Below, piece after piece: positions 48,666 through 59,342 of a stretch of DNA of 64,000 nucleotides (position 1 is its first letter; each line of letters begins with the position of its first letter). This stretch comes from Nymphaea colorata. Its lineage: Eukaryota > Streptophyta > Magnoliopsida > Nymphaeales > Nymphaeaceae. A program made the translations under genes and the position numbers. The notes beneath the pieces are model-generated. The model was not told the DNA's origin. It made no database searches and was given only the letters and a program-made list of their open reading frames with translations. The stretch lies in assembly GCF_008831285.2 (NCBI RefSeq), contig NC_045145.1, positions 21,220,040-21,284,039 of the forward strand, read 5' to 3'.

Positions 48666-49790
48666 GAATTTTAAGAGATCCCACATGGCAATTAGCTAGT
48701 GTTGGATCCAGAAACTTTTGGTTGAAGGGCATCAATTGCCTGATGGCTTTTAATACTGATTTCCCACCGAGGAGAGTAAAGGTGCACTTGGTTAGCTGAG
48801 TCCTGGACTCATATTAGGGGCAAAGGCCCAGGTCCAGTGGAGGCAACGCAGGTGGCTGGACTTGGATCTGGATTCCACCTAGTTCAAGATCCAAAGGCCC
48901 GTGTTGACAACCTCTGCTCCTGCGATTAGCTTAAGTCAAATGGATCTACATGCCTTTGTCAAAATCATGTTTCTACGACTCTTTTCCAAATCTGTGGATC
49001 CAAGGGCGGACCCCATATTCATGGATCTTTAATTCTTTGTGGTTCTCAAGTCACTTCAGATCTTTGATCAAGACTATCAAATGCATGCCAACATGCTTTC
49101 AACACTCAAACCTAGCAGCAACGTTACGGTTTATGTGATACCATAGAAGCCAGGCTCTAAAATTAGGTCAGAGTACAATTAAACCCTGAAACTCAATAAA
49201 AAAAAACCACCGAATGTAAATCTTTGTGTGACATGGTTTGCTTCATTGCAGATAGGTGCAGGTAGACTTGGTTCACATTCGGTACCAATACTACCTCAAA
49301 GCAAGACCTGCCTTCAATCAAGCCTTGTTTGCGTCCAAGCCCTAGTACCAAGATGGGGTCTAATACTTAGACAGAGTAGTTTATTATACATTTAAGTGGC
49401 GTCACAACACTTAAGAGTAACATGCAAATTCTTTTGCTGCAATTGAAAAGGAATGCAATCAAAATGTTTGGTTTGGCCTGTCTTCATAACACTATCCTTC
49501 AGGAGAGTAGAAGCTGCTCGAAGAAGGGCTGCAGCCCTTTTCCTTTGCCTCACCCTCGAGTAGTTTGTGACGGGTTAGGGGTCAAGAGAGTTATGCTTAC
49601 TATCGTTTGCAGTCTAAAAAAGTAATATCCTGAAAAACCAATGAAAAAGTAATGCGGCTCCCAATCCAACCAACTATGCGGACCCACTTTGAGTTTGAGG
49701 ACCCATGTGGGATCTCTCCAGGTTCGTATAATGTGAGCTAAAAAGGCAGCAGTACACGTGAAAAAGTGAACAATCACGAGGGCTCAAGTC
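48666..49790. other. Intergenic, nothing recognised
   Basis: No gene, terminal repeats or long microsatellite that I can support. Short open frames lack domains and splice context. Confidence 0.4.
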
Positions 49791-51060
49791 CGTAACTCAA
49801 CCAGGCCAGTTGCCAAGGAGATCCATGAATTACTTCGTAAAAGGTCTCCACCTTTGTAAACCTAAATACAGGGGAGCCCTACTTGACATGTAAATCCACA
49901 TGCCTTGTCAATGTCATGTCTCTACTAGTCACATCATGTTTTCTCTTTTACAGTCAAAATTTGTCTGAGATAAGTGAATACATCATTTTCTACTGCACGC
50001 TTTTTACGGATTAGTAAAATCTTGAGGTCCCTCCTTAAGTATTGTTTCTTCCTTTGCTGCATTTACCTGCATATGAATTGAACTGCATTTGTCTGGATTT
50101 TTACCTGGATCCAGCTGTTAGATCTGGCTCCTCTTGTTTAGATGCACACTTTTTTATTGAAATCTTGGGACCAAATCAAACAACACATACTTTTTTATTG
50201 AAGTCTTGGGTCCAAATCAAACAACAAAAGCAAAGACATCTCTAAACAACATCAAAGTACTTCAGATCTTTCTATAGCCACTTCTTCGGCTATAAGCGTA
50301 GTTTTTGAAATTCATCAATTCTTATCGATGAACCTGCTTGGACCTCAATGCTTTTGTCAATGGAGGGTTTGATGCATGTGTTTGTTAAGGCAAGCCCACT
50401 GGACAACAACTGGAAGGTGCACATCACATGGTCCTGCATGCCAATTGACCCACTTGTTCTGCTGTTCTATGCACCTGAAACAAAAATGATAACATGCTCA
50501 TGATTGGATTTAGCTCCATGGGGACCATAAAGCTAGCCACAAGGGCTTAAGCGAATCAAATTGGCTTTTTGGGCAGAGGAATTAATGGTGTTCATCGGTT
50601 TCCGAATTTCAAGTTATATTGGTGAATGTGATTTTGGGATTTGTGGACTTGCCCACTCTTAGATGAAAGGAATCAGGGTTCAAAATCCCATAAATCCCAT
50701 CGTTTGGTCAGGATTCTTAGAATTACAGCCAGAGAGATCCACCTTGACATGAAGCCTTTGGTCTGCTGTTTGCCTGGATTGGCGCGAGAAGAAGTGAGGC
50801 CAACTTTTTGATGTCCTCAAATGAAAACGGAAAGCATGCGGAGAGGTGAGAGTCGGGAGGTTCCAGTCTTCATGCCGGTGGCAAGATTTCCATCTTCTGT
50901 AACAAAGGATTACGAATCCCTGGATAAGGTTTTGTCTGTAAATGGAAATCAAGAGGTATGCAGTCACAGATTCGTCTTCAATGCTTTCTTCCAAGTTCTC
51001 GGAAGTCGAATTCCATTCATCGATCTGTTTCTTTTTCCTATGTTCATGAACAATTAAGAT
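49790..51060 (+). repeat. Degenerate partial unit of the 47.5-60.4 kb array
   Basis: About 49,800-50,040 resembles 55,730-55,920 (GATCCATGAATTACTTCG..., GCCTTGTCAATGTCATGTCTC...). About 50,575-51,050 resembles the segment downstream of the small ORFs (AGAGGAATTAATGGTGTTC, GGGATTTGTGGACTTGCCC; compare 51,850-52,300). The small ORF itself is missing between them, so this is an older, broken copy. Confidence 0.6.
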
Positions 51061-51393
51061 TAGTTTTCTTCCTTCAGAGAGCGGCCACTGGTTTTCAGCA
51101 ACGCCCTGTGACCCACTTGAGTGCAGTTCTTTGCACCAAAAACAAAATCACTAACATGCCCAGGGGGGAGAGAACGAAGGCTGATGTAATATTCAAATTG
51201 GCTAGAGGGCCACTTGCCATGGACCTTTCACCATTGATATTTGGTTGCACAACTCCACTTGCCTCACATGGCATCCACCTTTTGGTATTTATTCTTCTTG
51301 ACTGTTCTTGTCAAGGAACGCACACCCACTTGACGAAATTGTCGAAATCAATGCATCGCAATTGGGAAGTCGCCACAATGACCACGATCCTGC

Positions 51394-51402
51394 CTATATA
51401 AA
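51394..51402 (+). promoter_or_regulatory. TATA box of small-ORF gene 1
   Basis: CTATATAAA, 103 bases before the ATG. The flanking GATCCTGCCTATATAAACAG is nearly identical in gene 2 and close in gene 3. About 200 bases upstream are also conserved, including CTTGACTGTT-type and CACTTGACGAAATTG motifs with TTGAC cores. Confidence 0.7.
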
Positions 51403-51496
51403 CAGAAGAAGCTCCAAAATTCATTCCACAACCTTCTCCGGCCACCGCCTCCCTCCTGAACTAGCTGGTACCAGCACCTTGTGCCCTCTTAAAGCA

Positions 51497-51754
51497 ATGG
51501 AAAGCTTAGCCAGCTTTGAGGGACTCTGCCTGGCGGTTCCCCTTGTCTTCTTTCTCTTCTTCCTCTTTATGGCGGTGGAGTTCTCTTGGAACAACCGGAG
51601 CATTGGCCTGCCCCCAGATGCTTGCTTCCCTTCAAGCCAAAAATGGCTTGATAGGCACCAAGTTCATCATCCTCCTGTTGCCAGGGGACTCGGATCCCCA
51701 ATCCCTCCTGACCACGTAATTGGCGGCCAGAAATTCATGTATTCTTTCCAGTGA
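51497..51754 (+). CDS. Small single-membrane-segment protein, tandem family member 1 (85 aa), function unknown
   Basis: A single-exon frame starting at the first ATG after a conserved TATA box. Residues 1-8 are polar, about 9-28 form a strongly hydrophobic segment (LAVPLVFFLFFLF), then follows a hydrophilic tail with FSWNN, GLPPDACFP and QKWLDRHQ motifs, ending in YSFQ. It could be a signal anchor or an uncleaved signal peptide; a single cysteine lies in each half. I recognise no family. Members 2 and 3 (54,561 and 58,982) are similar over the whole length with aligned start and stop. This copy has one extra residue near position 57 (HHPPVARGLGS against HLPVTRVLGS). Conservation of frame and promoter across three copies argues for a real gene, though recent duplication alone could also give this. 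Confidence 0.65.
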   Translation: MESLASFEGLCLAVPLVFFLFFLFMAVEFSWNNRSIGLPPDACFPSSQKWLDRHQVHHPPVARGLGSPIPPDHVIGGQKFMYSFQ

Positions 51755-51849
51755 AGACCCCAAGAACTGTTGACGTCCTCAAGCTGATGGACTTTTCACG
51801 AATCTGACAGTCAAGATAAATCACTCACAGGTTGCGAGACATGTTCTTT

Positions 51850-52330
51850 CGGGCAATGGAATTAATGGCGTCATTTGATCTTTCCAGCAACAGGCTGGTT
51901 ATCGTGATGTTGGGATTTGTGGACTTGCCCTCTTTTAAGATTGAAAAGAAATCAGGATTTAGAATCCCATCATTGCTCACAATTCCTAGCAGTCGAGAAA
52001 GATCACCCTGGGAGGCGACCTTCATCTGCTGTACGTTGTGATTTGCGAGGCCGACTTTCTTGCATCTTCAAATCCCCTGCTTCTGATGACGGTGAAAGTC
52101 ATGCGGAGATGGGATAGTCGGGAGATCCACTCCTCATGTCCTGTGTTTGGCGATGGCGTGATATTTCATCTTCTGCAGAAAGATTACAATTCCACCTGTA
52201 TAAGGTTTCATATTGTGAACGGAAATAAAGAATTATACAGTTTTGCTCACACATCTTCCCTCCCTCAATTCGTCTTGAACAGTTTCTTGAAACTCGGAAT
52301 TCATCAACTTGCTTGCTTTTTCTGCTGATG
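51850..52330 (+). repeat. Segment downstream of small-ORF gene 1, co-duplicated
   Basis: Similar to 54,910-55,385 and 59,335-59,795, and more weakly to 50,575-51,050. An ATG at about the same place opens a frame starting MASFDLS in each, but the frames diverge through indels and end at different points (short here). It is either a decayed gene or 3' non-coding sequence of the small-ORF unit. Confidence 0.6.
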
Positions 52331-52419
52331 TAGAGTGCCTCAATGCATCGGCCTCTGTGAATAGTTAAACCATGGCTGTTCCATATAACAAGCAAGAACC
52401 GATGCGGGCTCCCTTGATT

Positions 52420-53362
52420 CAATGATAAACAAAACTCAGTTATATGAATCAAAACTGTAAAACTCAGTCATATGAATCAAAACTAAACAATCAGATGTTG
52501 AATTCCATTGAAGATGCTGAGTTTTTCTTTTGATGATGAGGAAAACCACGCGGTTTCTTCCTTGACGTTTGATGATAATGGTGTCACACGTTACCATGTC
52601 CATTTCCAAACGTTGCTCAGCTTTGAGACATGACACAAAGTCTTCAATTTGACACGACTGCCAAGCGAGACCCATGAAAAGATCTCCAGCTTTCTAAATC
52701 TTTAAGCCAAGTAAATCCACATGCCTTGTCAACGCTATTAGTCACATCATGTCCTCACTTTTTAGAGACAAAATTCGCCTGACATAAGCGAGCGAATACA
52801 TCAGTTTTTTTACATGACTTGGGTTAGTAAAATCTTTGCCTACTGTGTGAACAGAAGAAGCTCCAGAATTCCACAAACCTTATCCAATACCCTCTTCCTC
52901 CATAGTTAATTGGTGCAGCAGCTTCGTTAAGTAGGCAAAGATTTTACTAACCCAAGTCATGTAAAAAAACTGATGTATTCGCTCGCTTATGACAGGCGAA
53001 TTTTGTCTCTAAAAAGTGAAGACATGATGTGACTAATAGAGACATGGCGTTGACAAGGCATGTGGATTTACTTGGCTTAAAGATTTAGAAAGCTGGAGAT
53101 CTTTTCATGGGTCTCGCTTGGCAATCGTGTCAAATTGAAGACTTTGTGTCATGTCTCAAAGCTGAGCAACGTTTGGAAATGGACATGGTAACGTGTGACA
53201 CCATTATCATCAAACGTCAAGGAAGAAACCGCGTGGTTTTCCTCGTCATCAAAAGAAAAACTCAGCATCTTCAATGGAATTCAACATCTGATTGTTTAGT
53301 TTTGATTCATATGACTGAGTTTTACAGTTTTGATTCATATAACTGAGTTTTGTTTATCATTG
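52420..53362. repeat. Near-perfect inverted repeat, arms 425 and 433 bp, loop 85 bp
   Basis: The left arm 52,420-52,844 is the reverse complement of the right arm 52,930-53,362. By eye I find four substitutions and one 8-base indel (CATGTCTC, present only in the right arm). The outer edge is CAATGATAAAC and the inner edge GTAAAATCTTTGCCTACT. Arm sequence is related to array DNA at 55,510-55,920, and parts of it to 60,040-60,140 and 49,790-50,040. The loop (52,845-52,929) resembles the 5' untranslated region of the small-ORF genes. A mirrored pair of frames starting MGLAWQSCQ is a by-product of the symmetry. If transcribed it would fold into a long hairpin. Confidence 0.92.
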
Positions 53363-54110
53363 ACGAAAGCAGTTTTTGACTCTAAAAGGGATGAGGGAAT
53401 GGAGAGATGATCACTTGGGTGTTGGATCTCCTTCCATTTATCTACTCGAATTTAATCATACAAGAAATAGATGACTACTCTGAAACTTCATGCGGCTTTT
53501 ATTTTTTGAAGTTGGTTTTTTGCATCTGACGTGATCTACCATTTCCGTGATGTACTGCTTATATTGTTTCGCTTGTGGCCTAATATTTAATTGGTTCATT
53601 CATATCTGTACTGGATTTCACTTGTGATTGTATATACATATATATATATATATATATATAACCTCAGAATTGCCTTTCAGTAAGCATTTCGTTTGAGTTT
53701 TGCAGCATTACAGCAAAAATGGCCTCTTTCGACATATTACTAAACGGCTAGTCTCAGTCCTGATATTCCTACATCTGTAGAAAACCCATTCAGCCAAACT
53801 TTTGTAGTAAATTGGGGATTCATACCCGTGAACCAGAATGGGGCTCAAGGTTTTTTTTTTTTTTTATAATATAATGGAAGGTTTCATGCATGTATTTGTT
53901 AATCAAGCCTAGTTGACCACTAGAAGGTGCAGAACATGGGCCAAGTCAGAAATTTGTGACTAAAAAGCACTAGTAATAAATTTTGAATTTTTAAAAGACA
54001 TAAACATGTAAATGAAAAAAGTTACCCTAAAATGTGAACATAAAAATAAACATTTTTTGTGGCTTTCTGTGGGCAAGTGCCCACACCTGCCTCCACCCCT
54101 GGTGCAAAAG
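53363..54110. other. Intergenic, with TA microsatellite and poly-T
   Basis: A TA run at about 53,636-53,660, a T run at about 53,851-53,866, and GTGGGCAAGTGCCCACACCTG at about 54,070 (a word also seen at 23,670 and 35,640 near GGCGGAGCC-type elements). No gene is supported. Confidence 0.5.
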
Positions 54111-54457
54111 CCAGACCATGCCCTGTGACCCACTTGTGGTGCAGCTCTTTGCACCAAAAACTAAAGCACCAACATGCCCAAGGGGGAGAGAACGAAGGCT
54201 GATGTAATATTCAAATTGGCTCAAGGGCCACTTGCCATGGACTGACTCTTCAAGTGCCGCCATCTCCATTGTCCTTTCACCATTGATATTCATGACAATA
54301 AGCCTCTGTTGCACAACTCCACTTGCCTCACATGGCATCCGCCTTTTGGTATTTATTCTTCTTGACTGTTCGCGTCAAGGAAGGCACACCCACTTGACGA
54401 AATTGTCGAAATCAATGCATCGCAGAAGTCTTGCAGCCAGAATGATCATGATCCTGC

Positions 54458-54466
54458 CTATATAAA
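54458..54466 (+). promoter_or_regulatory. TATA box of small-ORF gene 2
   Basis: CTATATAAA, again exactly 103 bases before the ATG, inside the same conserved promoter and leader as gene 1. Confidence 0.7.
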
Positions 54467-54560
54467 CAGAAGAAGCTCCAGAATTAATTCCACAGCCTTC
54501 TCCGGCCATCTCCTCCCTCCAGAACTAGTTGCAACCAGCATCTTCCGCTGTCTTAAAGAA

Positions 54561-54815
54561 ATGGAAAGCTTAGCTAGCTTTGAGGGACTCTGCGTAGCGG
54601 TTCCCCTCGTCTTCGTTCTCCTCTTCCTCTTCATGGCGGTGGAGTTCTCTTGGAACAACCAGAGCATTGGCTTGCCCCCAGATGCTTGCTTCCCTTCAAA
54701 CCAAAAATGGCTCGTCAGGCACCAAGATCATCTTCCTGTTACCAGGGTACTTGGATCCCCAATCCCTCTTGAACACATAATTGGTGGCAAGAAATTGATG
54801 TTTTCCTTCCAGTGA
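54561..54815 (+). CDS. Small single-membrane-segment protein, tandem family member 2 (84 aa), function unknown
   Basis: Same layout as member 1: hydrophobic segment at about residues 9-28 (VAVPLVFVLLFLF), then FSWNN, SIGLPPDACFPSNQKW and a tail ending in FSFQ. Start and stop align with members 1 and 3. Substitutions in the hydrophobic segment are conservative. The region upstream (about 54,120-54,460) is a close copy of that of member 1. No known family is recognised. Confidence 0.65.
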   Translation: MESLASFEGLCVAVPLVFVLLFLFMAVEFSWNNQSIGLPPDACFPSNQKWLVRHQDHLPVTRVLGSPIPLEHIIGGKKLMFSFQ

Positions 54816-54909
54816 AGCGCCCCACCTCAAGTTGATGGACTTCTGACATTCAGGATCGACGCCTGTTATTGTAAATCACATGTCAGTTGGAAAAATTTCT
54901 CTTTGGCAG

Positions 54910-55920
54910 AGGAATTAATGGCGTCATTCAATCTTTCTTGCAATACTCTGGTTACCTTGGTGAACGCGATGATGGGATTTGTGGACTTGCCCTCTTTTAA
55001 GATGATAAGGAATCAGGATTTAGAGTCCCATCATTTGCTCACAATTCCTAAAAGTCGAGAAAGATCGTTTTCTGAGGACCTTCATCTGCTGTATGTCAGG
55101 ATTCGCGAGGCCAACTTTCTGCATCTTCAAATCCCCTGCTTCTGATGAAAATGGAAGTCAAGCGGACATGTGATAGAGTCGGGAGTCCACTCCTGATGTC
55201 CCGTGTTTGCCGATGGCGAGATATTTCATCTTCTGCAGAAAGATTACAAACCAGCAAATCCCCCTGTACGAATGTTTTATATTGTGAAGGGAAATAAAGA
55301 ATTATACAGTTTTGCTCGCACATCTTCACTCCCTCAATTCCTCTTCAGCTCTTTCTCGAGACTCGGAATTCATGAACTTGTTTTCTTTTTTCTGCAGACA
55401 AACATAAATTACTGTCGAGTGCCTCGATGCTTCTGCTTCTGTAAAGAGTTAAACATGGCTGTCCACATAACGAGCAAGAGCCGATGTGGGCTCCCTTGAG
55501 TTCAAAGAAGAATAAAATTCTGTTACATGAATCAAAACTAAAGCAAACAAATGTTGAATTCCATTGAAGATGCTGAGTTTTTCTTTTGATGATGAGGAGA
55601 AGAACCACGCGGTTTCTTTCTTGACGTTCGATGATAATGTAGCTTCACTTTACCATGTCCTTTTCCAAATATTCCGCAGCTTTGAGAGATGAACCCAAAG
55701 TCTTCAACTTGACACGATCACCAAGCGAGAGCCATGAATTGCTTCCGAAAAGATCTCCAGCTTTCTAAGTTCAAATCCACATGGCTTGTCAAGGCCATGT
55801 CTCTGGTAGTCACATCATCATATTCATGCTTTCTCTTTTAAAGACAAAATTCGTCTGACATAAGCGAATACATCATTTTTGACTTCACGTTTTTGCATGA
55901 TTTGGATTAGTGAAATCTTT
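54910..55920 (+). repeat. Segment downstream of small-ORF gene 2, co-duplicated
   Basis: The first half (to about 55,385) matches 51,850-52,330 and holds a frame starting MASFNLS that ends after about 76 residues. The second half (about 55,510-55,920) is the closest direct-orientation relative of the inverted-repeat arms (AAATGTTGAATTCCATTGAAG...). No recognised protein. Confidence 0.6.
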
Positions 55921-56224
55921 GGGTTCCTTCTTCCTCAATTATTATTCTTTCTTTCCTGCGTTTACCGGCATTCGGGATCAACCGCACCTATCTGGATTGG
56001 ACCTGGATCCGGCTGCTAGATCTGGATCATTTTGTTTAGATGCTTACTTTTGAATGAAATTTTGGGTACAAATTAAAAAAAATAAACAGAAACCAAAGAC
56101 AATCTCTAAGCAACATCAAAGAACCTAAGATCTTTTGTACAGCCACCACATCGGCTATAAGCAAAGGTTTCGACATCATATATTTTAGAAAAATTTTTTG
56201 TCTTATATAAAAAATTTAATTAAA

Positions 56225-56335
56225 AATTTTATTTTTTAATTTTAAATGGATTGGGCCAGGCCAGGCCCAGGCCAGGCCCAGGCCGAGACCCGGGCTATCG
56301 GGCCGAGCCGGGGCCAGGCCCGATGCGCACCCTAC
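56225..56335. repeat. GC-rich fragment of a hAT-like MITE
   Basis: Repeated GGCCAGGCC / GGCCCAGGCC words end in GGCCCGATGCGCACCCTA, like the terminus of the hAT-like elements. The other end is lost in AT-rich sequence. Confidence 0.45.
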
Positions 56336-57124
56336 ATGCACCTCCTATCCCCAAAAGTGGGTGGCCCCAAAATGGTAATTTATGCCTAGCTGATACTACA
56401 CACTTGGAACCGGACATAAGCGTGGGAGTAGGACATAGTAAAGTTATTGTTTCTGTTTTCATTTATTCTAATATTTTTTTGTTTAATAATTCATCATTTG
56501 AAAAATAAATAATGTAGATAATGAATATGTGTGTTTGTTTGTTCAAAAATTTATTGATCTTATGCATGAAGTAGGCTCTTATCGCATTGAACTTTAGCAT
56601 TGTCCCCACAAAGATTAGCCACACCAGCAATATATATCTCTTGTAGGAAAGCCACAAAAAGAACACTCCTCAACTGATCATAAAACTAAAAATATTGGAA
56701 AATGTTTAAAATCTCACATGCTGCATGACTTCATCAAGACTGTCCGCTTAGACTTTGTAAGCAAAAGTGAGTTAAAAAAAACCGACACAGAAAGTAGGAC
56801 CCCTACCATTCACTCGGAGTTGAGTGAGAACTTTGGCTTTCTACTGGGCAGAGGGTCTTTGCCATTCAACTGGAGTTGAAGAAAATGAAAATGCCTGACT
56901 CTTGTTGTGAATTCAGTCTGCCATTCAAACTGAGTAGTCAAAGTACTAGTTTCTCTCTATATGTATAGAACACTATTGTGTATTAATAATTGGGTTTGGT
57001 AGCAACTTGTAAAACCTATTGCATATAATTTTACATCAAGATTGACAAATATCGGTTCAAGAGGAGACCTTTTCTGAGTTCCTTAGAATGGAGAAAGGAA
57101 TGCTCTCCCAATAAAAGTAAGTTT

Positions 57125-57330
57125 GGGCATGGCTCGGCCCAACTATTAAAATCGGAGCTCCATCCTGGAGCCCATTAAATTAAAAAAATATATTTTTTAA
57201 TTTAAAATAATATATAAATATGATTAATCATAATAAAATATTATATATATATATTAATAAAATAAATATTTTAAAAAAAAATATCGAGGCCAATTGGGCC
57301 GGTTCGATAGCCCAGGCCCGAGTCTGGGTA
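57125..57330. mobile_element. hAT-like MITE, right end incomplete
   Basis: Left end TAAGTTTGGGCATGGCTCGG matches the left end of 29,895-30,149, with an AT-rich core. The right side has GCCAATTGGGCCGGTTCGATAG and CGAGTCTGGGTACC, but the terminal sequence is missing, so no target duplication can be scored. Confidence 0.5.
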
Positions 57331-57501
57331 CCTACTGGTGGCCACATGGCTTGTCACAATCATGTCTCTGTTGCTTATGTACTACACAGTCCACTCATGT
57401 AACAATAATGTTATGATGATGATAAAAATGATTGTTAAATAACTTTATTTAAGTTTAAATTTGAATTTCATTGATGTAAAAAAAGGGAAAAAATAAACGC
57501 A

Positions 57502-57533
<32 letters not shown>

Positions 57534-57839
57534 TCATGTTTTCTGGCTTTTTCATTCAACTTGTGTTATTTTTTTCGTTAATATCACGATATCTGTGGCA
57601 ATGGGTCGGAGAGAAATTCAATGTAAAAGCACAAGACCAGGGCATGGTTCATTCTAGACAGGTGAAAGTAGGCTCGGTCCAAACTCGATCTTATTTTGGT
57701 CTTCTTTGAGTCCTAACCCTTAGTATCCAGACAGCATCTACTGCTTGCAGAGCACAGTTTATCATACATATTAGCTGGGCCTCCATAGCTCCTTGCTGTA
57801 ATTGAACTCTCCAGCATTTTCATAGTAGAGCCATGTACA

Positions 57840-58140
57840 TGTAACTCTCCACCAGAAAAGGCCATCATGCACATGGAAAAGGGAAGGGAAGATCAACAAT
57901 TGAGTTCATGTCAATGAACATAGCGAGCCACTTGCCAAGCAAGATCCATGAATTGCTTAGGAAAAGGCTTCCATCCCCCAGCATTCTAAAAATTAGAGAG
58001 TCCCCACTTAACATGCTCAGGCCACGACAAGTAGAGATCTACATGCCTTGTCTATGTCAAGTACATGCTTCCCTACTACCGGTTATATTCATCTCTTCTC
58101 TTCTTCTGTTAAATCTTGTCTGGAACAAGTGAAAACATTA
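57840..58140 (+). repeat. Partial array unit
   Basis: AAGATCCATGAATTGCTTAGG and ACATGCCTTGTCTATGTCAAG are related to 49,800-50,040 and 55,730-55,920. No small ORF accompanies it. Unrelated intergenic sequence with a TA run lies on its left (57,505-57,532). Confidence 0.55.
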
Positions 58141-58678
58141 TTTGCGACCTGCGAAGGACTGAGTCTAAGTGTCATCTACATTGATATTCATGCCCACAGA
58201 CAGTAAGCGTCGGTTGGACAGCCCCGCTTGCCAGTTGCCTCACATGGCATCCACCTTTTCGTATTTATTCTTCTTCACTGTTTCCGTCGACGAAGGTGCA
58301 AGTAGTCTTAGCTGAGTGGACCGGACCACTTTGAGCGCTTGATCGATAAGACTCTGAGTGGTCCATAAGACTATCTTCCGGCTGACATCAGTAAAGGACT
58401 TAGTGATCTAATATATATATATATATATAAAGAATAAAGCGGTTTCCGACGTTAGCAGAAGTCTTTTTTTTTTCACAAAAAAGTTGTTCTTAATTAGAGA
58501 CTGTATGCAACAGGGGAGGACAAGAAAAGCCCTTTGAATTAAAAGTGTATAACTGAGATATTAATATATTTCGGCAAAAAAAAAAAAAAAAACTACTAAT
58601 GGGGCGGCTTCTCATTAAGTCAATTTCTAGCTTGAATGAAAGCAACTGGCGGTAGCCATTCTATGCCATTCGTTTTGT

Positions 58679-58711
<33 letters not shown>

Positions 58712-58872
58712 CTTCTTTCTCGTGGCTTTTGACACGATGCTTAAGAGAACAATGTGAATCTTGAAAAAAAACGAGACGACCGACTTCACGAAATTGTGAA
58801 GCTCACTAGATGGCAAGCAATTGGGAAGTCCATATCCACGATTCTTGAGGTCGGAATGATCGTCATCCTTGC

Positions 58873-58881
58873 CTATATAAA
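58873..58881 (+). promoter_or_regulatory. TATA box of small-ORF gene 3
   Basis: CTATATAAA, 109 bases before the ATG, in the same context as genes 1 and 2. Upstream homology is less continuous: a poly-T tract (58,679-58,709) and other sequence interrupt it. Confidence 0.65.
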
Positions 58882-58981
58882 CAGCAGAAGCTCCGGAATT
58901 AATCCCACAGCCTTCTCCGGCCATCGCCTCCACCCACTACTAATTGCAACCACCAGCACCTTCTGCCTTCTTGTCTTACAA

Positions 58982-59236
58982 ATGGAAAGCTTAGCTAGCT
59001 TTGAGGGACTCTGCCTAGCGGTTCCCCTCGTCTTCTTTCTCCTCTTCCTCTTCATGGCCATGGAGTTCTCTTGGAACAACCAGAGCATTGGCTTGCCCCC
59101 AGATGCTTGCTTCCCCTCAAACCAAAAATGGCTCGGTCGGCACCAAGATCATCTTCCTGTTACCAGGGTACTCGGTTCCCCAATCCCTCTTGACCACATA
59201 ATTGGTGGTCAGAAATTGATGTATTCTTTCCAGTGA
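58982..59236 (+). CDS. Small single-membrane-segment protein, tandem family member 3 (84 aa), function unknown
   Basis: Same layout as members 1 and 2: hydrophobic segment LAVPLVFFLLFLF, then FSWNN, SIGLPPDACFPSNQKW, GRHQDHLPVTRVLGS and a YSFQ end. The frame is open upstream of this ATG (to about 58,754), but the conserved TATA box and the match to the other members support starting here. No family is recognised. With three intact copies in about 7.7 kb, this is a young tandem family. Confidence 0.65.
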   Translation: MESLASFEGLCLAVPLVFFLLFLFMAMEFSWNNQSIGLPPDACFPSNQKWLGRHQDHLPVTRVLGSPIPLDHIIGGQKLMYSFQ

Positions 59237-59342
59237 AGCACCCCAAGAAGTTGATGGACTTCGTCGAATGTGGCATTCAAGATCGACACCTGCTATTGTA
59301 AATCAGACGGGTTGGAAGAATTTCTTTTTGGCAAAGCAATCA

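Noticed and set aside
53027-53071. GACATGGCGTTGACAAGG and other repeated words in the array, considered as CRISPR-like repeats
   Set aside because: Copies are isolated and belong to long duplicated units. There is no regular repeat-spacer pattern, and this is plant nuclear DNA.
52436-53346. Mirrored 79-residue frames starting MGLAWQSCQ on both strands
   Set aside because: They are the same sequence seen twice because of the inverted repeat. The related segment at 55,730 has an early stop in this frame, so coding is unlikely.
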